From Odoribacter sp. UBA944 (lineage in GTDB: Bacteria > Bacteroidota > Bacteroidia > Bacteroidales > Marinifilaceae), in assembly GCA_002293375.1 (NCBI GenBank), contig DBDA01000003.1:97370-108153 (forward strand): a DNA stretch of 10,784 nt, read 5' to 3'. The notes beneath the pieces are model-generated. The model was not told where the DNA came from. It did no database searches and saw nothing but the letters and a program-made list of their open reading frames with translations. Position numbers and translations under genes: made by a program. Of the stretch, positions 1-7,961 are shown one piece after another; position 1 is the first letter of the stretch; the number at the start of each line of letters is the position of its first letter.

Positions 1-690
1 GTACCGAGTGGAGCTCCCGATGGTCCCGCCGCCGAATTCCAAGCCGTCCGCATAACCGCCTTCGATGGTGAAACCGTCCAACACCGCCGGGGTGTTCAGC
101 GGGTTGGCGCGGGCGGGGTTGTCGCCCACGGCCGCCTGGAAGCCGTTGACGGCAAACCATACGACGTGCAGGGCGTTGTCGATGTATCCTACCGGGTTCC
201 ACCCGCGCTGCGGGTCGAATTCCCAGCTATCTTCCAAACCAAAGAGGTCCGGCGGAACGGAGCCTGTGAGAATGGAACGATTAGTCAGTTCCCACGTGTA
301 TTTGCCTGCGGGTTGTTTGGGGCGCAGCGCCGGGTCCGAGACGGAGCCGTTTACCGGAAAGCCACCGTAGACGCTTACGCCCTCTTTCATGACGAAGGAG
401 TAGTAGCGTTCCGGGTGGGATTGTATCTGGTGTTCGTCTACGGCCAAGGCTCCCCGCCTTGCGTAGTAGGTGCCCGCGGCTACATAGACTGCATCGCCGG
501 AAGCAGAGGCGTCGATCATGGCTTGCAAGTCGCCGGAAGCGTTAGCCCAACTGCTCCCGTTTCCGGTTCCAGTTGCCGCCGGTTTTACATAGCGAGTCAC
601 TCCATAAGTGCGGAAAATTGTCAAGAGAAATAACAGAAGCAACAGGGAGCTGCTCTTTGAAAAACGGTTGTATCGGAAACAATGTTTCAT
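1..690 (-). CDS. Secreted right-handed beta-helix surface protein, 5' part only
   Basis: An open frame of 230 codons starts at the ATG at 690 and leaves the window at base 1 with no stop. Residues 1-30 form a signal peptide: basic start (Lys2, Arg6, Arg9, Lys12), then a leucine-rich core (SLLLLLFLLTIF). Next come RYVKPAATGTGNGSSWANA (33-51) and DAVYVAAGTY (66-75). This opening is typical of exported Bacteroidota beta-helix proteins (DUF1565 or choice-of-anchor-Q type), where Gly-Ser-Ser-Trp and an 'is-it-worth-time' strand precede stacked coils. VSVYGGF (105-111) and LDGFTIEGG (204-212) look like coil strands. The likely place is the cell surface or outside, possibly binding or cutting polysaccharide, but no catalytic residues can be assigned from this part. 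Codon use is GC-rich compared with the right half. The two plus-strand open frames opposite it are shadows. The family type is fairly secure; the function is unknown. Confidence 0.85.
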   Translation of the reverse strand, partial: MKHCFRYNRFSKSSSLLLLLFLLTIFRTYGVTRYVKPAATGTGNGSSWANASGDLQAMIDASASGDAVYVAAGTYYARRGALAVDEHQIQSHPERYYSFVMKEGVSVYGGFPVNGSVSDPALRPKQPAGKYTWELTNRSILTGSVPPDLFGLEDSWEFDPQRGWNPVGYIDNALHVVWFAVNGFQAAVGDNPARANPLNTPAVLDGFTIEGGYADGLEFGGGTIGSSTRY

Positions 691-1142
691 TTTAAGCAGA
701 ATACGAGCTTGTTAGGGTTCTTTTTTCTGTCTTCATATTCTGATGCAAAGATAATTCAATTTATCTGTTTTTCCCACTTGTACAACAATAAAGATCAACC
801 GATTAGAAGTTTTTTTGGATACATCTGATTTGGGGTGGGAGTGTTTTTTATCGAAATATTCAAAAAACAATCTACTATTCAATAAGTTACATAACATAAC
901 ATCGCCTGTTTGCTCGGTAAAAAGAATAATGATCATAGACGTGATTTAATATTTTTTAACTCTTTTTTGTACTAAAAAGGATTGGATTATTCATTTCTAC
1001 ATCGTTTGCGCTACTGTATTTTTCACCTCTTATACATAATCTAATGAAGTTTTGTATCTTTTTCAGTACGATTTTTCTGCATAAAACAACTATTTTGAAC
1101 GATTTTTCTTATATTCGCAAAAAACAATATCGTTTGACTTCT
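691..1142. other. AT-rich intergenic region between divergent genes
   Basis: These 452 bases separate two divergent start codons and must hold both promoters. Only the -7 octamer at 746-753 stands out. A 67-codon minus-strand open frame (733-936) has no recognisable composition or motif and overlaps the promoter region, so it is not called. No tRNA, riboswitch or strong hairpin was seen. On the DUF389 side no -7/-33 pair with proper spacing was found; TATATTCG at about 1111-1118 is only a loose match. Confidence 0.6.
746..753 (-). promoter_or_regulatory. Possible -7 promoter element for the beta-helix gene
   Basis: The minus strand reads TATCTTTG, an exact match to the Bacteroidota -7 consensus TAnnTTTG, 55 bases upstream of the ATG at 690. 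No convincing TTTG is seen 19-21 bases further upstream, so the -33 half is weak or absent. Confidence 0.35.
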
Positions 1143-2108
1143 ATGCTGAAACGTTTTCTGAGCTACATTGATCTGCGCGGGCAGAAGGAAAAATTCGACG
1201 AGATCGACGAATATATTCGTGAGAGCGTCTCGTTCAGGGGTACCAACATCTGGATACTGGCCTGTGCGATCGTTATCGCATCGATAGGGTTGAACACGAA
1301 CTCAACGGCAGTTGTTATAGGCGCAATGCTCATCTCACCACTGATGGGGCCGATCAACGGAATGGGTTATAGTATTGCGACCTATGATTTGACTCTATTA
1401 AGGCACTCCATCAAAAATTTCGCATTTGCCGTCGCGGCGAGCGTGGCTGTCTCCACAGCCTATTTCGCTATCACACCTGTCGATGCTGCCAATTCGGAAC
1501 TGTTGGCTCGCACGAGCCCTACGATCTTCGACGTTCTGATAGCCTTGTTCGGCGGTTTTGCCGGCATCATTGCCGTCAGCAGTACGCAGAAAGGGAACAT
1601 CATACCGGGCGTAGCAATTGCCACAGCACTGATGCCTCCGTTGTGTACAGCCGGTTTCGGTTTGGCGACGGGGCAGTTGACGTTGTTTTTGGGTGCATTC
1701 TACCTGTTTGCGATCAACACGGTCTGCATAGCCTTTGCAGCGACGATTGTGTCACGATTGCTGAAATTTCCCATACGCAGGAAAGGCATCAGTGAGGAAC
1801 GAAAGAAAAGGATCGCCCGGATCATGTCGATCGTTATAGTCGTCACGATCATGCCAAGCATCTATTTGGGATATTTGCTTGTGCGTGAAGAGAAATTCAG
1901 GGCCAATGCCGGAGAGTATATTGAGGAGGTTGGTGTTTATAATGGTAATCACCTACTTAAAAGCAACATACATGTCAAACGACGGGATATCCTGCTAATC
2001 TACGGAGGCTCGCTCACCGAGGCTGACAAAGCCGGGATCCGGGCCCGGGCACAAAGCTTTTCCCTTGACGAGACGACCATCCGCATAGATCAGACAGACG
2101 AATACTAA
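1143..2108 (+). CDS. DUF389 family integral membrane protein
   Basis: This 321-residue protein belongs to the DUF389 (TIGR00341-like) hydrophobic family, whose biochemical role is not established. Residues 1-34 are charged and soluble (LRGQKEKFDEIDEYIRES). They are followed by membrane segments near 35-50, 55-75, 92-112, 130-147, 155-175 and 180-203, and a last one near 224-246. Family signatures are the Asn-rich loop with ISPLMGP (about 49-70) and ATALMPPLCTAG (160-171), conserved Pro/Gly turns inside the membrane. The C-terminal 75 residues are soluble. An ATG at 1044 would add 33 residues of AT-rich sequence unlike the family, so the ATG at 1143, just before LKRFLSYIDLRGQ, is preferred. 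The gene stands alone and runs opposite to both neighbours. It looks like ordinary chromosomal sequence flanking the defence locus. Confidence 0.88.
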   Translation: MLKRFLSYIDLRGQKEKFDEIDEYIRESVSFRGTNIWILACAIVIASIGLNTNSTAVVIGAMLISPLMGPINGMGYSIATYDLTLLRHSIKNFAFAVAASVAVSTAYFAITPVDAANSELLARTSPTIFDVLIALFGGFAGIIAVSSTQKGNIIPGVAIATALMPPLCTAGFGLATGQLTLFLGAFYLFAINTVCIAFAATIVSRLLKFPIRRKGISEERKKRIARIMSIVIVVTIMPSIYLGYLLVREEKFRANAGEYIEEVGVYNGNHLLKSNIHVKRRDILLIYGGSLTEADKAGIRARAQSFSLDETTIRIDQTDEY

Positions 2109-2153
2109 GGACTAATCCCTACATTCAACAGCAGATGCTCAATAAAAAACAAA

Positions 2154-2185
2154 AATCCCCGCAATCTGTTGATATTGCGGGGATT
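2154..2185 (-). terminator. Strong hairpin terminator, T-tract on the minus strand
   Basis: A perfect 12-bp stem pairs AATCCCCGCAAT (2154-2165) with ATTGCGGGGATT (2174-2185) around an 8-base loop. Read on the minus strand it is followed at once by TTTGTTTTTTATT, a classical intrinsic terminator closing the leftward restriction operon. On the plus strand it lies 45 bases after the DUF389 stop. A T-run follows only at 2210-2215, so rightward termination is plausible but weaker. Confidence 0.8.
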
Positions 2186-2396
2186 GTCTTCCCTTCGTCG
2201 CCTTTTGGCTTTTTTATACTGTGATCCGCCCGGGGCTCTACAAGAACGTTTGGATCACCTTATTTGAATTGTAAATCAAGCTGTTACAAATACGACTTCA
2301 TTCAAGTCCCATGATTTTACCCACCATCGGTTAGCACCATTCTACAGTAAATTGCGTGATAACTGAAAAGGTTGATACAAAAATAAGAATTTATTT

Positions 2397-2510
2397 CTAT
2401 ATCTGCAAAATGAATATCGTCCTCTTACAACCCATTCCCAGTTCCTCTCTCAATTCGACAGCAGACACTACGAAACTCTCCACAGCGTTTACCTGCTTTA
2501 TCTGACACAT
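2397..2510 (-). CDS. Small open frame directly after the broken helicase, possibly a gene remnant
   Basis: An ATG at 2510 begins 2 nt after the stop of the helicase remnant (2513-2515) and gives 37 codons ending in TAG. The peptide begins MCQIKQVNAVESFVVSAVEL and continues as an apparently amphipathic helix up to about residue 28, then turns into unconvincing sequence. The tight spacing is what a translationally coupled next gene would show, so this may be the 5' stub of a lost downstream gene. I do not recognise a family. It could also be chance. Confidence 0.25.
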   Translation of the reverse strand: MCQIKQVNAVESFVVSAVELREELGMGCKRTIFILQI

Positions 2511-2512
2511 CG

Positions 2513-3205
2513 TTATTTTCTAAGTTTATTATAGTACCTGTTTCGCTGCTTGAACATCCTGTCGAAATAATCAATTTTGGAATCCCTGTAATCAAAAATT
2601 ACCGGAGGTTTACCGGAACGCTGTACCCTCCCTATTACTGTACCAACTTACCTTCAAATGTGAAGGGGTAAACAATAAACAAAGAGTCGATCAAAACTTG
2701 GTTCTTTTTCAAATTTAGAGATTATTCCGGACTGTAAAAGAAGTTGAAACATGATCTTCCTACTCTGAAAAGCCGGAATATTTTCCTCAAAAAACAGCCA
2801 TAAATGTCCGCCATTGCCGGAGCGGGAACGTTCAATCACAGCAGGTAATTCAACATTCCAACAGACTTTGTGCAATTTGAGTATGGATTCCTGCCAATTA
2901 GCCTCATCAAAATCAGCAGCTATAAAAAACGAGGTATTATCTGGCAACAGGGGATAGATCCCGATGGTCGTTTTTCCAAGAAAATGTTCTTTTACTACGG
3001 TATCATTAAAAGGCAAGTATTCCTTTTTCGTATAGCCGGAAAAAGTTCCACCTGACGACTTATATCGGTTATAATCCTCCCAATCCACTTTATAAGCGGG
3101 CATATACCCGCTTCGCCCATCCTTTTCCCAACGAACAGCATATACATCTTCTCTTCCTCGAAAAAGAGATTTATAAACATCTATATGGGATTGGAGTATT
3201 TGCAT
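2513..3205 (-). pseudogene. TOTE-type AEP primase-helicase, internally deleted and frameshifted
   Basis: From the ATG at 3205 the frame encodes an archaeo-eukaryotic primase (AEP) domain of the TOTE conflict-system type: LFRGREDVYAVRW (14-26), the acidic pair in AADFD (96-100), ERSRSGNGGHLWLFF (125-139) and SFDRLF (170-175). Intact relatives continue to an SF2 helicase half and are several times longer. Here the primase frame runs into 8 unrelated residues and stops at 2654. Another frame, starting at about 2688, reads DSLFIVYPFTFEGKLVQ, which is the helicase region before motif VI, and hits TAA at 2635-2637. One base seems to be missing there. In the next frame from 2635 the sequence continues IGRVQRSGKPPVIFDYRD, then an IDYFDRMFKQRNRYY-type helicase tail, to the stop at 2513. 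The middle of the gene is therefore gone, joined out of frame, with a second 1-nt lesion. Parts of a primase could still be made, but its third acidic motif lies at the very break. Confidence 0.82.
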
Positions 3206-3273
3206 TACTTATTAGCTCTGCACTGCTGCTTTCAGCAATTCGCCTTCGTCTAAAATGCTGTTGACAATGCCTT

Positions 3274-6200
3274 CTATTTGTTATTAGCCAACTCATTTGC
3301 AATTATCTCCGCTTGTTTTAATACGGTTTCTGTCGCCAACATTTGCATATCCGGCGGATAGCCGAATTTTCTGAGTAATCGTTTGACTGAAACTTTCAAT
3401 TTAGCTTTTACACTCTCTTTTATGGTCCAGTCGATAGAAGCATTTTGACGTATGGTTTCCGTAAGAACAACGGCTAATTCCCTTAGTTTATCCTGTTGCA
3501 TTAACTCTTTGGCACTGTCATTATCGGCAACTGCAGTATAGAACGCATATTCAAAATCGGTCAGGCCCATTGTTTTGGCCTCGTTGTCCATGGCGACGAT
3601 GTCGCGGCTTAATTCAATCAGTTCTTCAATAACCTCTGCGGCAGTGAGTATTTTGTTGTGGTATTTCCGGATGGAATTTTCGAGCATCTCCATGAATGAT
3701 TTACTCTTCACCAGATTTTTCTTTGCCCGATCCTTGATTTCGTCATGCAGCAATTTTTTTAGCACTTCAAGTGCAATATTTTTATGCTCCATACCTTTCA
3801 ACTCCTGCAAAAACTCTTCCGACAAGATAGATATATCTGGTTTTTTCAATCCGGCAGCATCAAAAACGTCAATCACCTGTTCACTCACCAAAGCCTTATC
3901 TATGACCTGCCGAATGGTTGTTTCCAACTCCTCGTTAGATCGCCCGAAACCGGTATGGTCAAATTTTGCCAAACGGGCTTTTACCGCCTGAAAAAAAGCG
4001 ATCTCGTCTTTCGCATCCATTGCCTGATCATGTGGAATCGCAATCGCAAAGGCTTTCGATAGGGCGGTAACTTCATTTATAAAACGCTTTTTACCGTCGT
4101 CTAAACCTAAAAGATACTCTTCGGCTGCAAGTATAGTATGCAACTTTTTTGATGTATCCCCCTCAAAATAATCTTCATACGAGAAATCGTGCAGCATATT
4201 GGATATAACCTCCAATTTTTCGAGCATTAACGAAACTGCCTGTTCCTGTGCGATAGCTGGATCGCCTTTACCTCCCGAATCGGAATAAAACGATAATGCT
4301 TTTTTCAAATCGGAAGCAATACCCAGGTAATCAACCACCAATCCTCCGGGCTTATCTTTATATACCCTATTCACACGAGCGATGGCTTGCATCAGATTGT
4401 GCCCTTTCATGGGTTTGTCGATATACAAAGTGTGCATGCTGGGAGCATCAAATCCGGTAAGCCACATATCCCTGACAATCACTAATTTCAGTTCATCATC
4501 CAGCGATTTCATTCGTTCTGCCAATTTGCGGCGTTGCTCTTTTGTAGTATGATGTTTGGCTATTTTAGGTCCATCCGAAGAACTTGTTGTCATCACCACT
4601 TTAACACCCCCTTTGTTCAATTCACCGGAATACCAGTCGGGTTTTATCGCTATAATGGCATCATACAATTCAGCAGCAATACGTCTGCTCATAGTAACAA
4701 TCATCCCTTTCCCTTCAAAAACAGCCTGCCGTTCTTCAAAATGAGCAACAATGTCTCCGGCTATTTGCTTTATCCGGTTCTCACTTCCGACAAGCGCTTC
4801 CAACTGCGTCCATTTGGCAATGGCTTTTTGAGCCTCTGTCAAATCTTCCTGTTCCAGCTCCTCATCCAGGCCTTCAACCAATTTTCGTCCCTCTTCGCTC
4901 AGCTTGACCTTTGCCAGGCGACTTTCGTAATAGATACGAACGGTGGCGCCGTCCTCTATCGCTTGTGCTATATCATAAATATCCACATAATTTCCGAATA
5001 CGGCCGGTGTATTTACATCCGTATTTTCGATGGGGGTACCCGTAAATCCCAAATAGGTCGCGTTGGGTAAGGCATCCCGCATATATTTTGCAAACCCATA
5101 GACTGTTTTTTTACCGATAACATCGCCCGTTTCACTCTTTGCATCTATCGTTTTCGCCTTAAAACCATATTGGGTGCGGTGGGCCTCATCCGCAATCACG
5201 ATAATATTCTCACGCGCAGATAGCAAATCATAAACATTTCCTTCTTCGGGATTGAATTTTTGTATAGTAGTAAACACGATGCCTCCCGAACCCACTTTCA
5301 ACAATTTTTTCAAATGAGAACGGTTTTCCGCTTGTACAGGCGTTTGACGCAACAACTGTTTGGAGGCGGCAAAAGTATCAAACAACTGATCGTCCAAGTC
5401 ATTGCGATCGGTAATAAGCACAATGGTCGGATTGTCCATGGCGAGCACCAGCTTCCCGGTATAAAAGACCATTGACAAAGACTTCCCGCTGCCTTGCGTA
5501 TGCCAAACTACCCCTCCTTTCCGGTCTCCAACGGGTTGATGATCTACACCCGGTAAACCGTAACTGGCTGGAGGTTCGCCCAAAATGTTTTCCTGCCCTT
5601 TCTTTATAAATCCTGCAGCCCTTAGCGTAGAATCAACGGCACGATTGACGGCATAATATTGGTGATAGGCAGCAATCTTTTTGACTGTATTAATGGTAAT
5701 GACACCGGTTTGGGTATCTTCCTGTTTTGTCTTCTCAAATACAATGAAATAACGTATCAAATCAAGCAATGTTTCCTTATTCAACATCCCTCTAATCATC
5801 GTTTCAAGCTGGCTGATCAAATGAGAAGCTTCTCCTTTTCCGTCAGCCGATTTCCATACCAGAAAACGGCTCAAGCCGGCAGAAAGCGAACCGGCTTTTG
5901 CTTCCAATCCGTCCGATATGATTAACAACGCATTGTATGTAAACAGGGAGGGAGCTTGTACCTTGTAGGTTTCTATCTGCCGAAAGGCAGAATGTATGGT
6001 TGCATTTTCATCAGCAGGATTTTTCAATTCGACCAACACCAACGGTAAACCATTTACAAACAGCAAAATATCCGGGCGTTTGTTTTGGTTGTTTTCAATA
6101 ACGGTAAATTGATTACTTACCACAAAGTCATTGTTCCTCGGATTGTGAAAATCAATCAACCAAACCAAATCTCCCCGCTCGTTGCCACTGTGTTGATAAC

Positions 6201-6498
6201 TTACCGGAATCCCTTCTGTTAGATAGCTGTGGAATTTTTCATTGTTTGCTATCAGTTCCGGTGATGCTATACGCTGAATTTCACGGATGGCTTCTTCCTG
6301 TTGCTCGACAGGGATTTTCGGATTGATGCGACGTATTGCCCGCCGCAAACGTTCCACAAGCAAAACCTGCTCATAGCTTTCACGTTCGGGTGTTTCACCG
6401 TCAGGAGCTATTTCCGGGGCATAAATATATTCGTATCCTTGTTGTTCAAGTAACTCTATGGCAAACTCTTCGATATGGGATTCGGTGATTTTTGTCAT
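3274..6498 (-). CDS. hsdR: Type I restriction enzyme, R subunit (endonuclease and translocase)
   Basis: The 1074-residue product is full length for HsdR, the subunit that pumps DNA and cuts it away from the recognition site when joined to HsdM and HsdS. The N-terminal nuclease domain shows RPDILLF (141-147) and VELKNP (156-161), the PD-(D/E)xK residues Asp143, Glu157 and Lys159. The SF2 motor follows: Walker A in HTQGSGKS (333-340), DEAH (437-440) and FTGTP (485-489). The second RecA lobe carries MWLTGFDAP and QAIARVNRVY (motif VI). The C-terminal third is helical and would contact the methylase core. I see no broken motif. The start overlaps the higA stop in an ATGA (6495-6498), so translation is probably coupled and no separate promoter is evident. 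hsdS lies upstream across five genes, and hsdM must be outside the window. Confidence 0.96.
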   Translation of the reverse strand: MTKITESHIEEFAIELLEQQGYEYIYAPEIAPDGETPERESYEQVLLVERLRRAIRRINPKIPVEQQEEAIREIQRIASPELIANNEKFHSYLTEGIPVSYQHSGNERGDLVWLIDFHNPRNNDFVVSNQFTVIENNQNKRPDILLFVNGLPLVLVELKNPADENATIHSAFRQIETYKVQAPSLFTYNALLIISDGLEAKAGSLSAGLSRFLVWKSADGKGEASHLISQLETMIRGMLNKETLLDLIRYFIVFEKTKQEDTQTGVITINTVKKIAAYHQYYAVNRAVDSTLRAAGFIKKGQENILGEPPASYGLPGVDHQPVGDRKGGVVWHTQGSGKSLSMVFYTGKLVLAMDNPTIVLITDRNDLDDQLFDTFAASKQLLRQTPVQAENRSHLKKLLKVGSGGIVFTTIQKFNPEEGNVYDLLSARENIIVIADEAHRTQYGFKAKTIDAKSETGDVIGKKTVYGFAKYMRDALPNATYLGFTGTPIENTDVNTPAVFGNYVDIYDIAQAIEDGATVRIYYESRLAKVKLSEEGRKLVEGLDEELEQEDLTEAQKAIAKWTQLEALVGSENRIKQIAGDIVAHFEERQAVFEGKGMIVTMSRRIAAELYDAIIAIKPDWYSGELNKGGVKVVMTTSSSDGPKIAKHHTTKEQRRKLAERMKSLDDELKLVIVRDMWLTGFDAPSMHTLYIDKPMKGHNLMQAIARVNRVYKDKPGGLVVDYLGIASDLKKALSFYSDSGGKGDPAIAQEQAVSLMLEKLEVISNMLHDFSYEDYFEGDTSKKLHTILAAEEYLLGLDDGKKRFINEVTALSKAFAIAIPHDQAMDAKDEIAFFQAVKARLAKFDHTGFGRSNEELETTIRQVIDKALVSEQVIDVFDAAGLKKPDISILSEEFLQELKGMEHKNIALEVLKKLLHDEIKDRAKKNLVKSKSFMEMLENSIRKYHNKILTAAEVIEELIELSRDIVAMDNEAKTMGLTDFEYAFYTAVADNDSAKELMQQDKLRELAVVLTETIRQNASIDWTIKESVKAKLKVSVKRLLRKFGYPPDMQMLATETVLKQAEIIANELANNK

Positions 6499-7583
6499 GA
6501 CGGAAGCTCTATTTTTTCAATCAGTTCGTTTCCCCATGAAAAAGATATCAGTTTTCTATGTTGTAGACGTCCTATGATACATGCCGGATGCGTATGGAAT
6601 TTTTCGGCAAAAGCACGGATATTGAGAATACTCAAAGGAACATCAAGTATTTCTTGTTCTTCTCTTTCCGACAATAGATAATCTGCGGCGAAGTTGTCGG
6701 CCTGTTGTTCCTTTTCCATATCTTTTCCCTGATAATCCACCTCTTCTAAAAAAATATCCTTTTTCCCATGCAATAAAATATGTGCCAATTCATGGAATAC
6801 GGTGAACCAAAATATATCATTCCGTTTATGCCTTCCCGATAATTGCACCAAAGGAGTATCATTGATCCAACGGGTTGCTCCGTTAATGGGAGCTTTGGGC
6901 AAACAAGGCGTATAGATAACCTTTACTCCAGCTCCCACACAAATAGCTTGCAAACGGCTAAAAAAATCTTCCGGCTGTGTTGCCACCAATGATTTGATTT
7001 CAGGTAACGACGATTCTAATTGCTTTTTATCAAACGCCTTGACCGGAAGTCGTTCTGCCTGTAATTCACCTCTACGCAACCAGGCTGAAATAGCATGGGC
7101 ACCTTGTGTCTGAGCCAATGAGATACGGAAAGCCACTTTCAATTGTTGTTTATAGTAGTATTCTTCCCATGCCTGATGATCGGCAAAGCCGAAAAAACGC
7201 AATAGTTCGGTAGTCTTTTCCTGAATAGAAGTTACTCTCGCTATCCATCCGGATTTAATCATCTGTGTCAAAGGAAACAGCTGTGCCCATGCAGTAGCAG
7301 TATTGATCGTTTCTTCGTATTTTTTTCTTGCTAAAAATTCATCGTACTTTCGCTGGCTATTCATCCAAAAATGTGCAGGAATTTGAGTTACCTGTTCAAA
7401 TTGGATAGCCATATCGGAAGTGATCGAGCTTTTACCATTCAGAACTGCACTGATTGTTTTCTCCGGTTTACGGGTACGCACAGCAAACTCTTTAGCCCCC
7501 ATCCCCATTTCTTCCAGTTTCTCTGCAAGCGTGATCCCCGGATGAGGGCGTGATTGCGGAAAATATTGATTTTGCTTCGCCAT
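6495..7583 (-). CDS. higA: HigA-type antitoxin: HTH domain fused to an ImmA/IrrE-like metallopeptidase domain
   Basis: The 362-residue product starts with an XRE/HigA-type helix-turn-helix: HPGITLAEKLEEMGMGAKEF (14-33), then a recognition helix near KTISAVLNGKSSI. It ends with an ImmA/IrrE-like peptidase domain holding the zinc motif HELAH (264-268) and EQQADNFAADYLL (292-304), which would supply a further ligand. In this two-domain antitoxin group the HTH part represses the operon and neutralises HigB; the peptidase part may sense or cut a partner. The start at 7583 lies 2 nt after the higB stop and matches the family start; an upstream in-frame ATG at 7646 inside higB would add 21 residues of overlapped sequence and is rejected. 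The stop overlaps the hsdR start by 4 bp. This length is normal for HigA with the C-terminal domain but far longer than minimal HigA antitoxins. Confidence 0.88.
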   Translation of the reverse strand: MAKQNQYFPQSRPHPGITLAEKLEEMGMGAKEFAVRTRKPEKTISAVLNGKSSITSDMAIQFEQVTQIPAHFWMNSQRKYDEFLARKKYEETINTATAWAQLFPLTQMIKSGWIARVTSIQEKTTELLRFFGFADHQAWEEYYYKQQLKVAFRISLAQTQGAHAISAWLRRGELQAERLPVKAFDKKQLESSLPEIKSLVATQPEDFFSRLQAICVGAGVKVIYTPCLPKAPINGATRWINDTPLVQLSGRHKRNDIFWFTVFHELAHILLHGKKDIFLEEVDYQGKDMEKEQQADNFAADYLLSEREEQEILDVPLSILNIRAFAEKFHTHPACIIGRLQHRKLISFSWGNELIEKIELPS

Positions 7584-7585
7584 GA

Positions 7586-7927
7586 CTATTTTTCTTTGTG
7601 GTAATCGATGATTTCTATAATTTCCACTCCAACTATTTTGAGCCAAATGTATTGGCCATGCTCGTTAGTAGGAATGGGCTTCTCATGAGGTTCGAACACT
7701 AAACGATAGGGTTGATCAAGATCGCATGCCCATTGTCCTTTCCTATCGTTCGTAAGTTCGTGATAATTACCTGGTAAATACCGTACATCTTCCAACGTTT
7801 CTGCATCTTGCAATTGTGTAAGCCTGAGCCTGAGTTTCTCCGCCCTTGGCTTGCCGAGCTCTCTATCCATTTTCCGGTCATCATTGGCTATTTTGTTGAG
7901 TTTTTTATCGGAAAATGTGATCTTCAT
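7586..7927 (-). CDS. higB: HigB-type toxin of the RelE/ParE superfamily
   Basis: The 113-residue product has the HigB fold signature. It has a basic N-terminal helical pair (DKKLNKIAND, RAEKLRLRL), then LEDVRYLPGNYHELT (45-59), RKGQWACDLDQPYRLVFEP (62-80) and a last strand GVEIIEIIDYH (100-110). HigB proteins are ribosome-dependent mRNA interferases; the conserved Arg75 and the C-terminal Tyr109-His110 are candidate active-site residues by family analogy. Toxin-first order and 2-nt spacing to higA are typical of hig operons. A good promoter octamer lies immediately before the ATG. The pair could stabilise the restriction locus or act as an abortive-infection module. Confidence 0.88.
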   Translation of the reverse strand: MKITFSDKKLNKIANDDRKMDRELGKPRAEKLRLRLTQLQDAETLEDVRYLPGNYHELTNDRKGQWACDLDQPYRLVFEPHEKPIPTNEHGQYIWLKIVGVEIIEIIDYHKEK

Positions 7928-7929
7928 TG

Positions 7930-7961
7930 CAAAGATAGGTATTATTTTTATTAACAGGAAA
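7930..7961 (-). promoter_or_regulatory. Promoter of higB-higA-hsdR, abutting the higB start codon
   Basis: The minus strand has TATCTTTG at 7937-7930, an exact TAnnTTTG -7 element, only 2 bases before the higB ATG. Exactly 20 bases upstream is TTTC (7961-7958), a 3-of-4 match to the -33 TTTG. Transcription would begin at or within the start codon, so the mRNA would be leaderless or nearly so. Confidence 0.5.

Larger units (their letters stand above)
2109..2512. other. Gene-poor junction between DUF389 and the defence locus
   Basis: Besides the terminator hairpin, this stretch holds a GC-rich patch at 2221-2258 whose ends are inverted repeats: GTGATCC (2221-2227) and GGATCAC (2252-2258), separated by 24 bases. 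Sequence turns AT-rich from about 2260 onward. A short AT-only palindrome, AAATAA-gaat-TTATTT, lies at 2381-2396. A minus-strand frame of 37 codons (2397-2510) is listed separately. No tRNA or integrase site was recognised. Confidence 0.5.

Noticed and set aside
65..633. Two long plus-strand open frames (65-370 and 166-633)
   Set aside because: Both are antisense to the beta-helix gene, whose minus frame has a signal peptide and family motifs through the whole stretch. GC-rich coding DNA often leaves open shadows.
733..936. 67-codon minus-strand frame in the divergent intergenic region
   Set aside because: Low-complexity AT-rich sequence with no recognisable motif; it overlaps the putative promoter octamer at 746-753.
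1044..1142. Upstream ATG of the DUF389 gene, 33 extra residues
   Set aside because: The extension is AT-rich and unlike the family N-terminus; the ATG at 1143 fits the expected start.
2410..2505. Plus-strand 31-codon frame starting MNIVLLQPIP
   Set aside because: Antisense to the minus-strand frame that follows the helicase remnant; serine/threonine-rich sequence looks like a reverse shadow.
3575..5925. Several plus-strand frames of 60-178 codons inside hsdR
   Set aside because: All are antisense to an intact, motif-complete hsdR and show no family features.
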